This document shows positions 51,685 to 61,351 of a stretch of 64,000 nucleotides of DNA, in pieces. The stretch spans positions 124,001 to 188,000 of the forward strand of contig DYHW01000005.1 of the NCBI GenBank assembly GCA_020723965.1, read 5' to 3'. The DNA is from Melioribacter sp. Its GTDB lineage: Bacteria > Bacteroidota > Ignavibacteria > Ignavibacteriales > Melioribacteraceae. Within the stretch, counting starts at the first letter, position 1. Every line of letters starts with the position of its first letter. The notes beneath the pieces were generated by a model that worked only from the letters and a program-made list of their open reading frames with translations, was not told the DNA's origin and searched no databases. A program made the translations under genes and the position numbers.

Positions 51685-52899
51685 ATGAGAAAAATATTTG
51701 CCGCTTCCTTTATAATTCTTTCGTTTTCACTTCTGCCTGCTCAGGAAACAATTCGTATTATGACTTACAATGTTCATAGGTTTCCCGCCAACAAAAATTC
51801 TGCCGACGCTTTGAAAACTATATTCAGCGCTATTAACCCTACTATTATTGTCCCTGTTGAACTTGACGGCAGCGACGCCGTTCAACAACTACTAACCAAA
51901 ACGCTAAATAATAAATACAAAGCTTCCTCTGAAGTCAGCATCTCTTGGGGAAGAGGAAACGAAGCCGCTGTTTTTTATAAAGATTCCCTTTTTAATTATC
52001 TCGGGCACATTCTTATTACTGCTGACCCAAGACCAATAGCAGAGTTTAAATTAGTACATAAATTTACAAGAGATACTTTAATCGTTTTTGGAGTTCATCT
52101 GAAAGCATTTCCGGAATCAGAAAATCAAGTTAGAAGATTGAACGCTGTTAATGTGCTTAGAGAAAGAACAAAAAAGTTAAACAAGAAAGCCAATTATGTT
52201 GTTGTTGGCGATTTCAACATTTTTGATTATGAAGAACCTGCATTTAAGAGATTGTTAGACAAATCTGAAAGCGGATATTTTTACGATCCTCAAAATGCCG
52301 TTGGCAGATGGACAGACAACATTTTATTTGCTCATGCTCACACATATTCGCCAACATCGCTAAAGTCAAGACTTGATATGATTTTAATTTCTGAATCACT
52401 GCAAGAATATGGTGGAATAGATTACATTAACGATTCTTATAAAATATTTGGAAATGACGGGCTCCATTTCGGTAAATCGATTACAACCGGCTCTAACTAT
52501 TGGTTATTCAACGCCGAAATTGGAACCGCATTGCTCTCAGCATCGGATCATTTGCCGGTTTATGCCGATTTTAGTTTTGGAGTCCCAACAACTGTTTCGA
52601 CCTCACAAGAAATTCCTTCAACTTTTGAACTGCTGCAGAACTGCCCTAATCCGTTCAATCCAAGCACAATTATTTCTTACCGGTTGGCAAAAGGCGGACA
52701 TGTGTCATTAAAAATATATGATTTGCTAGGTAGAGAAGTTGCAACTCTTGTTAATGAAGAAAAACCGCCGGGTTATTACAAAGTTGAATTCAGCGAACAA
52801 CAGATACCCGAGAACAGGCAATTATCTGCCGGCGCTTATTTTTACATGTTAACGGCAAATAATTTTTCATCAACAAAGAAAATGATATATAACAAATAG
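51685..52899 (+). CDS. Secreted endonuclease/exonuclease/phosphatase with T9SS domain
   Basis: The 404 residues have a signal peptide ending 'LLPAQE' and an EEP-fold catalytic domain (about 20-285: 'IRIMTYNVHRFPAN', 'VFGVHLKAFPES', 'VVVGDFNIFDY', 'SRLDMILISE', 'SASDHLPVYADF', all the active-site segments of DNase I-like enzymes). A C-terminal type A sorting domain follows (about 305-404: 'LLQNCPNPFNPST', 'LKIYDLLGREVATLVN'). The substrate may be DNA or a phosphoester. It should be secreted and possibly surface-attached by T9SS. Confidence 0.88.
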   Translation: MRKIFAASFIILSFSLLPAQETIRIMTYNVHRFPANKNSADALKTIFSAINPTIIVPVELDGSDAVQQLLTKTLNNKYKASSEVSISWGRGNEAAVFYKDSLFNYLGHILITADPRPIAEFKLVHKFTRDTLIVFGVHLKAFPESENQVRRLNAVNVLRERTKKLNKKANYVVVGDFNIFDYEEPAFKRLLDKSESGYFYDPQNAVGRWTDNILFAHAHTYSPTSLKSRLDMILISESLQEYGGIDYINDSYKIFGNDGLHFGKSITTGSNYWLFNAEIGTALLSASDHLPVYADFSFGVPTTVSTSQEIPSTFELLQNCPNPFNPSTIISYRLAKGGHVSLKIYDLLGREVATLVNEEKPPGYYKVEFSEQQIPENRQLSAGAYFYMLTANNFSSTKKMIYNK

Positions 52900-52906
52900 G
52901 GAGCGT

Positions 52907-53614
52907 GTGAAAAATATTTTATTACCCGGTTTAGAAAAGCAGTCCGAATTTCTGCAAAAAAATCTCAGCACAAAGATTGAATCTGCTTTGGTGATCGGCT
53001 CTGCCAGCGAGAATCTTGCCGGACTAATATCGCAAAAATATGAATGTAAAGTTGATCTTATTGTTGAAGATTTTGAGTCGTTGATGAACGCCAAAATGTT
53101 TATGGACGAAAGATTGAATGTGAATGTTAGTCTCATGAATTTCGATCTTACGGATTTCGCAGATGAGTCGTTCGACTTAGTTTATGCACAAGCTTCTATA
53201 TCGCTTAAAAAGAGAAACAAAATCATCAAAGAAATAAAAAGAATACTAAAACCTAATGGATTTTTATGCGTGGGAGAAATTGTCGCTCTAAAAAAAGATG
53301 TTCCCCAGTTTGTAAAGGATATATTCGATTCTTCAAATCTTAGCCCTTTGTTTATTGATGAAGTTGAGAATTACTATAAAGAAAGAAATTTCAAAATAGC
53401 AGAACAGAAGAACCTGACATCCACGCTTAAAGAATATTACAATCAATGCTCAGAACTGCTTAAAAACAGAAAAGAAGAATTAACGGAACAGGAACAAAGT
53501 TTTTACAAGAAACTTATAAATAAAGTCAGTCACGAATCGAATGCCTATTTAAAATTAGGGGGCGATAAGTTCATTGGATTTAGAGTCTTACTCCTTAAGA
53601 AAGGAGATAAATGA
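52907..53614 (+). CDS. Class I methyltransferase-like protein
   Basis: A 235-residue SAM-methyltransferase-like protein with a GTG start. The SAM site is in 'IESALVIGSASENLAGLISQ' and 'DLIVEDFESLMNA', and the post-motif 'EIKRILKPNGFLCVGEI' matches type 11 methyltransferases. The classical E/DxGxGxG loop is altered, so the catalytic status is uncertain. The stop overlaps the following RlmD-like start by 4 bases (ATGA), so the two are co-translated and may act together. Confidence 0.78.
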   Translation: MKNILLPGLEKQSEFLQKNLSTKIESALVIGSASENLAGLISQKYECKVDLIVEDFESLMNAKMFMDERLNVNVSLMNFDLTDFADESFDLVYAQASISLKKRNKIIKEIKRILKPNGFLCVGEIVALKKDVPQFVKDIFDSSNLSPLFIDEVENYYKERNFKIAEQKNLTSTLKEYYNQCSELLKNRKEELTEQEQSFYKKLINKVSHESNAYLKLGGDKFIGFRVLLLKKGDK

Positions 53615-55050
53615 AAAAAGGAGATTTGATCGAGCTCGAGATAACCGGCTATGCTTTTGAAGGGAAAGGCGTTGCCAAAATCATTAAAGAAATTAATTCT
53701 GTTGATGAAAGCGGTCTAAAAAAATTTATTCTATTTGTTGATGGAACATACCCCGGTGATAAAACGATAGCACAAATACGAAGAGTTCGTAAATCTTACG
53801 CCGAAGCAAAAGCAACAAAACTTATTATAGAATCTCCTTTTCGAGTAAAGGCAAATTGTAAATACTTTCGTGTTTGCGGCGGATGTAAAGCCCAAGATTT
53901 AGCTTACGAACAGCAAACAAAATTTAAGGAAGAACAGGTAAAAGATATATTTGAACGGCTTGGCGGAATTAAAGATTTTGAACTGCTTCCGATAATTCCT
54001 TCAGAGAATATTTTTTTCTATAGAAACAAGTTAGAATTCTCTTTTTCAGATAAAAGATGGCTTTCCGAGAATGAAATAGGTTCGATGCAAGAAATATCAG
54101 ACAAAAATTTTGCTCTTGGATTTCACATACCCGGTATTTATGATAAAGTGCTTGATATTAGCGAATGCTGGCTGCAATCTGAGATCAGTAATAAAATTCT
54201 AAACTTTACGCGTCAATTTTTCAAAAATCATCAGATTTTTCCCTATTCTACACAAAAACACACAGGCTTTTTGCGAAATTTTGTAATAAAACAGTCATTT
54301 CGAACAAATGATCTAATGGTTAATTTAGTTGTATATGAAGAAAATGAACGTTTGTTCACAAATTATAAAAATGAGCTTATCCGGGAAATTCCTCAAATCT
54401 CTACTTTGGTTTTCAACATCAATCAGAAATTATCACAAGTCGCTTACGGAGATTATGAAATCGTTTGCCATGGAAGCGGCTATATTCATGATCTAATTGG
54501 CGAATGGAAATTTAGAATCAGCGCTAATTCATTCTTTCAAACTAATACAGCACAAGCAGAAAAACTATTTTCAACTGCGCTTGAGTTTGCTGAGTTCAAG
54601 GGAAGTGAAATTGTTTATGATTTGTTTTCCGGAGCGGGGACAATTCCGATTTTCATTTCAAAGAATGTTAAACAGATTTACGGATTTGAAAACGTTGAAC
54701 CGGCAACCGAAGATGCTAAAGTAAACAGAGCTCTTAATAATGTTACGAACTTTGAACCGCTGCTTGTTGACCTAAATAAATCATTCATCCCCGTCATTCA
54801 AGAGAGAAAATTGCCAAAGCCTGATGTTATTATTGCAGATCCTCCCCGCAGCGGAATGCATCCTAAAACCGTAAAGGATATCTTAGAATTAATGCCAAAG
54901 AAAATTATTTATATTAGCTGCAACCCCGCCACACAAGCACGCGATATTAAATTACTCTGCGATGGCGGTTATAATCTGGTAAAAGTGCGTCCCGTAGATA
55001 TGTTTCCGCATACATATCACATTGAAAATGTTGCGCTGCTAAAATTGTAG
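53611..55050 (+). CDS. rlmD: 23S rRNA (uracil-5-)-methyltransferase RlmD/RumA-like
   Basis: A 479-residue RNA m5U methyltransferase. A TRAM domain opens the protein ('GDLIELEITGYAFEGKGVAK'), a 4Fe-4S cluster site follows with 'KANCKYFRVCGGCKAQDL' and a fourth Cys in 'DISECWLQS'. The SAM domain has 'VYDLFSGAGTIPIFI' and the catalytic Cys loop 'YISCNPATQARDIKLLC'. RlmD methylates U1939; relatives (RlmC, TrmA-like) modify other sites, so the exact target is not sure. Confidence 0.9.
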   Translation: MKKGDLIELEITGYAFEGKGVAKIIKEINSVDESGLKKFILFVDGTYPGDKTIAQIRRVRKSYAEAKATKLIIESPFRVKANCKYFRVCGGCKAQDLAYEQQTKFKEEQVKDIFERLGGIKDFELLPIIPSENIFFYRNKLEFSFSDKRWLSENEIGSMQEISDKNFALGFHIPGIYDKVLDISECWLQSEISNKILNFTRQFFKNHQIFPYSTQKHTGFLRNFVIKQSFRTNDLMVNLVVYEENERLFTNYKNELIREIPQISTLVFNINQKLSQVAYGDYEIVCHGSGYIHDLIGEWKFRISANSFFQTNTAQAEKLFSTALEFAEFKGSEIVYDLFSGAGTIPIFISKNVKQIYGFENVEPATEDAKVNRALNNVTNFEPLLVDLNKSFIPVIQERKLPKPDVIIADPPRSGMHPKTVKDILELMPKKIIYISCNPATQARDIKLLCDGGYNLVKVRPVDMFPHTYHIENVALLKL

Positions 55051-55311
55051 TGTAAAACATTACTTTTTGTGGAGATTCATTCTGCTCAAGAAAAAAATAC
55101 GCTTATGAAAAATTAATACCCGCAAGTAATTATAAAAAAATTTCGAAGACTTGAAATTTTGCACCAGTTTGTTTGTCTTGTATCATACTGAAACAGCCCC
55201 ATCTATAACATGTACTTAAATCCTCATAAAATAAGCTAAAAACAAAGATTTCTAATGGCATTATGCTTGTCTTTATGAGTTCTAGTAAAATTCATTTTAG
55301 AAGGAGAAGTT

Positions 55312-58300
55312 ATGAAAGCTCTGTTTACAAGGACAACAAGAGTGATAATAATAGGATTGCTTTTAACTTTATTTACGGGTTACACTTTTGCGCAAAAGCA
55401 ATTAGGCGATAAAAGCGTAACCGATTACACCAGCATTGTGAAAGTTACAGGCACCGCTGAGGGCATAAATATTAAATACACAAATCCATATTCCAATAAT
55501 ACTCAAGAAGCTTTTGCCGGGACTTTAAATGGCGCTGTTAATTCATTGGCTAAAAAGTTCTACTGCATTGATATTCGCAACTTGCTTGAGTTCAATAAGG
55601 ATTATTGGGATGAAGGAAACACTTCTCCACAAGTCACCTATATTCTTAATAATTACTTCCCCTTAAAAACTACTTACACCGGCAAATTATCAGACAACAA
55701 CAAAGAAGCCGCGGCAGTTCAAGCAGCTATTTGGTATTTCAGCGATAACCTTAACATTAGTACAATAACCGATGCCGATGTAAAAACGCGCGCTAATCAA
55801 ATAGTTGCCGATGCTATTGCAAACAACAATAACGTCCAACCTTTACAAAGTTTGTTAATTATTCCTTTAGCGCAATCATTTGTTCAAGGCACGCTTGCAA
55901 CATTTGATGTTTATGTTTTAGATCAAAACGGCAATCCTTTATCCGGTAAGACTGTCAGCTTATCCACATCTTTAGGAACTCTTAGTCAGTACACAGGTGT
56001 TTCAAACGCTTCAGGAAAAATAGGTCCCATTACGGTTTCTTATTCAGGAATAGGCACTGCAACAATTAAAGCTCAAGCAACAGTAGAGATTCCTCAAGGA
56101 ACAAAATATGTTCATAAAACTTCTCCGAACGATAAACAAAAATTGGTACTTGCCACACCTGGCGTTGATAAAAAAGAAGTTACCGCTACAATAGAATGGT
56201 ATAAGCCTGCCGATTGCGACCTAAAAGGTTTTACAACTTATACACAAGGCGGATGGAGCAGTCCATCAAACAGCGGTCCGGGAAAAATAAGAGACCTTTA
56301 TTTCAGCGAAGTTTTCCCTACCGGTCTAGTTCTTGGCTCAACTTATAAATTAACACTTACAACTGCCACAGCAGTAAAAAACTTTTTGCCTCAGGGTTCT
56401 ACCGCAGGAGCATTTACTACAAATTATACTAACCCAACAACAACAAGCGCCGGCGTTTTAGCTGGACAGTTAGTCGCGTTAAAATTAAACGTTGCATACA
56501 GCGCTGCTGGAAAGATCGGTTCTAATCCAACAAAACTGGGCGATCTTGCAATTGCGTCTGGTCCTTTTGCAGGTAAAACAATTTCTCAATTTTTGGCTTT
56601 AGCAGAGCTAGCAATTGGCGGCGGCTCATTAAACGGATTTTCTTTTAGCGATTTTAACGATACCGCCACAAAGATCAACGAAAATTTTGATAACGGAACT
56701 GTTGATACAGGATTTTTGAAATGCGCTGATAACACACTGCCAAAAGCATCTCTTGGAGATAAAGTTTGGAACGATGCAAATAAGAACGGAATTCAAGATT
56801 CTGGTGAAGCAGGTATAGCCGGCGTTGCTGTGAAATTATTTACTTGCAGCGGCACTTTGATTGCCACAACAAATACAGACGCTAACGGAAATTACCTTTT
56901 TGCCAATATAGCTCCAGCAGATTATTATGCTGAATTTGTTAAACCAACCGGATTTGTGTTTTCTCCAAAAGATCAAGGTTCTGATGATTCAAAAGATTCC
57001 GATGCAGAACCAGCCAATGGAAAAACTATCTGCACTACCTTAACCGCAGGCGAAAACGATCTAACCTGGGATGCCGGTTTATATCCAGAACCAAAAGCTT
57101 CGCTTGGTGACAAAGTTTGGGAAGATTTAAATAAGAATGGTATTCAAGATGCTAATGAACCTGGAATGGCAAATGTTACAGTAAAATTATTCGATTGTTC
57201 AGGTGCGCTCAAAAGCACAACAACAACTAACACAAGCGGAATTTACTCATTTACTAATCTTAATCCTGGCAGCTATTATGTAGAATTCGTTAGTCCAAGC
57301 GGTTATCAATTCACAATTAAGAATGCGGGCGGCAGTTCGGTTGATTCTGATGCCGATGCTAACGGAAAAACTGATTGCGTTACTTTGAACGCCGGCGATA
57401 ACAACACAACCGTAGATGCCGGATTATTCAAACCAGAACTAAAAGCATCTTTGGGCGATAAAGTTTGGGAAGATACAAATAAGGATGGCATTCAAGACAG
57501 TAATGAATTTGGTGTTGCCAACGTTGCCGTAAAACTTTACACCTGCAGCGGCGATTGGGTCGCGTCAACAAATACAAATATATATGGTGTTTATTCATTC
57601 GCAAATCTAAATGCCGGAAGCTATTTTGTAGAATTTGTAAAACCAAGCGGATACCTCTTTACAACTAAAGATGCCGGAACCAACGACGCCGTTGATTCCG
57701 ATGTAGATATAACAACCGGAAGAACTGATTGTTTTACATTAAATCCAGGCGACAATAACACTTCTATAGATGCAGGCATTTACAAACCAGAACAAAAAGC
57801 TTCGCTAGGCGATAAGGTTTGGGAAGATTTCAATAAGAATGGAATTCAAGAGAGTAACGAGCCAGGAATTCAAAACGTAACTGTAAAACTTTACGATTGT
57901 TCAAATAATAATTTAGTTGCTACTACTACAACAAATTCAAACGGAATCTATTCATTCACAAACTTAAATCCTGGTGATTATTACGTTCTATTCTCTCTTC
58001 CTACAAACTATATCTTCAGCCATGTAAATCAAGGAAGTAATGATAATGTTGATTCAGACGCTGATCCCACAACAGGAAAAACCTCTTGCATTACGCTTGC
58101 AGGAGGAGACAACAACACTTCCGTTGATGCCGGTATGTATAAAAGAGAAAGTGCAGATCTCAAAATCGAAAAAACAGTTAATAACAATACTCCCAATTGC
58201 GGCGATAATATTATTTACACTATAAAAGTTACAAACAGCGGTCCGGATAATGCCTCTAATGTTGAAGTAACCGACGTTCTACCGAGCGGACTAATTTTCC

Positions 58301-60447
58301 AATCATCTTCTACTACCCAAGGATCGTACAACCCAACTACAGGGAAATGGACAGTAGGCACGCTTTCAACCGGTTCTTTCGCTACATTATCAATAACTGT
58401 AAAAGTTGATTGCAACCAAGTGAACAACTCTATGCTAGATCTTGGCGTTGCAAAAGATTATAATTTATTTGTGATCGAAGATGTTAATCAACCCTCATCC
58501 GATACTCAAGGTAAGGTTGCCGTTGGACGCGATGCTTATTTTGCAAATTACAGCATGGGCGATCTGCTTCCTCCAAATTCCGGTTATGTATTAGTGGTTG
58601 GAAACAATCTTACTTATACAAGCGGCCGCGTTTACAACGGCGATGTTCTTTACGGAAACGCCTCTAATTTGCCAGCGCCATATGTAAGCGTTGATGGCGC
58701 GGTTAACAAAGGAACTCTTATCGATTTTAACTTGGCTAAATCTCACTTAGAAAATTTATCTCTTTCGTTATCTTCTTATTCAGTTAATGGAATAACTACA
58801 TTGCAATGGGGCGGCTTAAGACTTACCGGTACAGACCCATACTTGAATGTTTTCAAAGTAACCGGAACTGATTTAAGCAGTGCAAACGATTTTCAAGTTA
58901 ACGTTCCAAACGGTTCCGTAGTTATTGTAAACATCAACGGAACTAATGTTAGCTGGACTGGCGGACATGTAGTAACCGGAACGGCTATCAATAATGTTCT
59001 ATACAATTTCTACGAAGCAAAAAATCTAAAGATTCAAGGCATTGATATTCGCGGCTCTATCTTAGCTCCTTTTGCCGCTGTCGATTTTGTTAGCGGTGTT
59101 CAGAATGGTCAAATGATTTGTAAATCTTTAACTGGAATGGGGCAATTCAATCTTGCAATGTTCATGGGTTACATTCCAGTAGAAAGAAAAATTACTAACT
59201 ATGGTTCTATATCAAGCTCTTCGGCAGTAGATCCAAACAACTCTAATAATATTTCAAGCGCACTAATTACAGTTGGTGGAACAACAGGCGGAAGCACTGG
59301 TGGAACTACTGGTGGAAGCTGGACTACCGTCAGTTCTTTTGCCACGGGAGAGATAGTTTACGCAATGTTATACGATGGCTCTACAATATATGCCGGAACT
59401 TTGGGCGGAAAAATTTATAGGTCAAATGATGGCGGAAGAAATTGGACTGTTATCAACACCGGTATGAATGTTAGCTTCATCTGGTCCTTGACAAAAAATA
59501 ACGGAACTATCTTTGCAGCTACAGAAATTGGCGTTTTCAAATACAATGGTACCAACTGGACAATTACAAGTTTAGCTGGGAAAGATGTTCATGCTCTGGC
59601 TGTTCATAACGGAATTATCTATGCCGGAACTTGGGGCTTAGGAGTCTACAAATCTTCTGATAACGGAACTACTTGGACTGCAATAAACAATGGACTTGGC
59701 GCCTTCTTAGCAGTACAATCATTGACTGTTCATAACGGAAAAGTATTTGCTGGAACAATGGGCGGCGGTGTTTTCAGAACAGATGACGGCACTAATTGGA
59801 CTAAATTAACTTGCGGTTATAATCTAATTTGGGCTCTTGCTTCTACTTCAAATACTCTTTTTGCCGGATCTTACGGCGATGGTCTCTACAAATCAGTTGA
59901 TGACGGTTCGAGCTGGGTAAAAGTAACTTCTCTTAATGTTCCTTTCGTTTATTCAATTAACGTTGATGGCTCAGGAAAAATATACGTAGGTTCATGGACG
60001 ACCGGCATTCATGTTTCATCTGATAACGGAAACACTTGGTCTTCGCTTGGCCTGGGCGGATTTGGAGTAAGTACCTTAGTTGTAAACCCGGCAAACAATA
60101 GCGTCTTTGCCGGAACTAAAGAAGGTAAGATCTACACTATCTCTTATAAGACAACAAGTGTAGAAGAGAATTCTTTAATTCCAACAGAGTTCAAACTTTC
60201 TCAAAATTACCCTAATCCATTCAACCCAACAACAACAATTGAATTTGCTATTCCTGTTGCCGGTAAGTTCTCTTTGAAAGTGTTTGATATTCTTGGTCAA
60301 GAAGTTGCAAGTTTGATTGATGGCGAATTAACATCAGGAATTCACAAAGCAACATTTGATGCAAGCAAATTAACAAGCGGAATGTATATATATAGATTGA
60401 GCGGCAATAATGTGAACATAAGCAAGAAGATGCTCTTGACAAAATAA
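55312..60447 (+). CDS. Giant multidomain surface protein with thioester-like domain and T9SS tail
   Basis: 1711 residues behind a strong AAGGAGAAG site. Signal peptide 1-27. Residues about 28-175 look like a Cys-Gln thioester domain: Cys85 in 'KKFYCIDIRNL' and Gln137 in 'EAAAVQAAIWYFSD'. An Ig-like domain (about 183-260) and an unassigned domain follow. Four SdrD B-like repeats start at residues 478, 595, 711 and 829 ('KASLGDKVW' each, 116-118 apart). A DUF11 domain covers 948-1035, a choice-of-anchor A domain about 1043-1292 ('YNLFVIEDVNQPSSDTQGKV'), then a Gly/Thr linker. A BNR-like propeller of six blades ('YRSNDGGRNWT', 'YKSSDNGTTWT') follows, and the type A sorting tail begins at about 1620 ('LSQNYPNPFNPTTT'). 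It is probably a surface adhesin. Confidence 0.85.
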   Translation: MKALFTRTTRVIIIGLLLTLFTGYTFAQKQLGDKSVTDYTSIVKVTGTAEGINIKYTNPYSNNTQEAFAGTLNGAVNSLAKKFYCIDIRNLLEFNKDYWDEGNTSPQVTYILNNYFPLKTTYTGKLSDNNKEAAAVQAAIWYFSDNLNISTITDADVKTRANQIVADAIANNNNVQPLQSLLIIPLAQSFVQGTLATFDVYVLDQNGNPLSGKTVSLSTSLGTLSQYTGVSNASGKIGPITVSYSGIGTATIKAQATVEIPQGTKYVHKTSPNDKQKLVLATPGVDKKEVTATIEWYKPADCDLKGFTTYTQGGWSSPSNSGPGKIRDLYFSEVFPTGLVLGSTYKLTLTTATAVKNFLPQGSTAGAFTTNYTNPTTTSAGVLAGQLVALKLNVAYSAAGKIGSNPTKLGDLAIASGPFAGKTISQFLALAELAIGGGSLNGFSFSDFNDTATKINENFDNGTVDTGFLKCADNTLPKASLGDKVWNDANKNGIQDSGEAGIAGVAVKLFTCSGTLIATTNTDANGNYLFANIAPADYYAEFVKPTGFVFSPKDQGSDDSKDSDAEPANGKTICTTLTAGENDLTWDAGLYPEPKASLGDKVWEDLNKNGIQDANEPGMANVTVKLFDCSGALKSTTTTNTSGIYSFTNLNPGSYYVEFVSPSGYQFTIKNAGGSSVDSDADANGKTDCVTLNAGDNNTTVDAGLFKPELKASLGDKVWEDTNKDGIQDSNEFGVANVAVKLYTCSGDWVASTNTNIYGVYSFANLNAGSYFVEFVKPSGYLFTTKDAGTNDAVDSDVDITTGRTDCFTLNPGDNNTSIDAGIYKPEQKASLGDKVWEDFNKNGIQESNEPGIQNVTVKLYDCSNNNLVATTTTNSNGIYSFTNLNPGDYYVLFSLPTNYIFSHVNQGSNDNVDSDADPTTGKTSCITLAGGDNNTSVDAGMYKRESADLKIEKTVNNNTPNCGDNIIYTIKVTNSGPDNASNVEVTDVLPSGLIFQSSSTTQGSYNPTTGKWTVGTLSTGSFATLSITVKVDCNQVNNSMLDLGVAKDYNLFVIEDVNQPSSDTQGKVAVGRDAYFANYSMGDLLPPNSGYVLVVGNNLTYTSGRVYNGDVLYGNASNLPAPYVSVDGAVNKGTLIDFNLAKSHLENLSLSLSSYSVNGITTLQWGGLRLTGTDPYLNVFKVTGTDLSSANDFQVNVPNGSVVIVNINGTNVSWTGGHVVTGTAINNVLYNFYEAKNLKIQGIDIRGSILAPFAAVDFVSGVQNGQMICKSLTGMGQFNLAMFMGYIPVERKITNYGSISSSSAVDPNNSNNISSALITVGGTTGGSTGGTTGGSWTTVSSFATGEIVYAMLYDGSTIYAGTLGGKIYRSNDGGRNWTVINTGMNVSFIWSLTKNNGTIFAATEIGVFKYNGTNWTITSLAGKDVHALAVHNGIIYAGTWGLGVYKSSDNGTTWTAINNGLGAFLAVQSLTVHNGKVFAGTMGGGVFRTDDGTNWTKLTCGYNLIWALASTSNTLFAGSYGDGLYKSVDDGSSWVKVTSLNVPFVYSINVDGSGKIYVGSWTTGIHVSSDNGNTWSSLGLGGFGVSTLVVNPANNSVFAGTKEGKIYTISYKTTSVEENSLIPTEFKLSQNYPNPFNPTTTIEFAIPVAGKFSLKVFDILGQEVASLIDGELTSGIHKATFDASKLTSGMYIYRLSGNNVNISKKMLLTK

Positions 60448-60480
60448 GGACATATCTCACGTCATATTTTCCATAAACGA

Positions 60481-60515
60481 AGAGCGATTACCATAATGGC
60501 AATCGCTCTTTTTTT
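60481..60515 (+). terminator. Rho-independent terminator after the surface-protein gene
   Basis: AGAGCGATT (60481-60489) and AATCGCTCT (60501-60509) are perfect complements over an 11-base loop, followed by TTTTTT. The A-rich left flank is weak, so action on the converging acid phosphatase gene is less likely. Confidence 0.85.
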
Positions 60516-60552
60516 ATGAACAAAAGCCCAGTTTGTTTGCGGCGCTACAAAG

Positions 60553-61206
60553 TTAATCAATCAAATAGAGATAGTTGGGAAGTTTTATTTTATACCCTGT
60601 ATTTCCGCCAATCAAATCGCTCCATTGATCGCCGATGCAGGCAATTATTTCGTAACCTTTCATAACTAACTCTTCACGTTTCAACGCTTTGAATTTTGCA
60701 GCAGGGATGGTGCGCTCATCGTTTCTGCGAACAATTAGTGTGTCAAATTTTGTATACCCTTGATCGAAAAGATTTTTAATTGTCGCATCGCGTGTTTCTT
60801 CATAACGGCCAGTTAAAAAAATTACGCCAATATTTTTAGAAATTAGCCAATCATAAAAACGTTTAGTTTGTGGAATTGCTTTTGCGTCAGCTTTCAGCAG
60901 CCATTCGGTCCAAAGCTTGGGAACATAACCGAATCCAATTTCTTTTGTATGGTCATAATTCGAAAGAGCAGTTTCATCTATATCAAAAACTACAGTCATG
61001 TTTTTTTTAAGCGGAATTGTCTCTAAGCGATTTATTGCATCGTCAATTATTCTTTCACATTCGCGTTCGAACGCTCCTGATTCATAATAACCTTGAACGG
61101 CATTTTTTGCCGCATCAAGATTTATAATTTGAAGCGTGGGCGCAGACGAGCACGATATAAAAGCAAAAAAGGAAACGAGAACAAAAACCAGCATCAGATT
61201 TTTCAT
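60553..61206 (-). CDS. HAD acid phosphatase lipoprotein (e(P4)-like)
   Basis: A 217-residue lipoprotein with lipobox 'FAFISCSS' and a class C/plant-type acid phosphatase domain: motif I 'VVFDIDETALSNYD', motif II 'VIFLTGRYEETRDAT' and motif IV 'ACIGDQWSDLIG'. It resembles the outer-membrane 5'-nucleotidase e(P4), which supplies nucleosides by removing phosphate from nucleotides. That would fit with the pyrimidine phosphorylase in the same genome. Confidence 0.88.
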   Translation of the reverse strand: MKNLMLVFVLVSFFAFISCSSAPTLQIINLDAAKNAVQGYYESGAFERECERIIDDAINRLETIPLKKNMTVVFDIDETALSNYDHTKEIGFGYVPKLWTEWLLKADAKAIPQTKRFYDWLISKNIGVIFLTGRYEETRDATIKNLFDQGYTKFDTLIVRRNDERTIPAAKFKALKREELVMKGYEIIACIGDQWSDLIGGNTGYKIKLPNYLYLID

Positions 61207-61351
61207 TATTTTTTCCTAACAATGTTTTGTAAAAATAGAAATCAGATGAATTTTATTTCTGATATAGAAATTTATTGAAAATACTTTTCTAATATCATTT
61301 GAGGAACCAATTTGATTGATTATTTTGACGCGACTTTTTTGACGATTTAGA

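Noticed and set aside
57306..57646. Minus-strand frames within the SdrD repeats
   Set aside because: They repeat with the same period as the sense repeats and are shadows of the surface-protein gene.
56743..58149. CRISPR-like array from regular repeats
   Set aside because: Period about 350 bases and in-frame protein repeats; these are coding SdrD B-like repeats.
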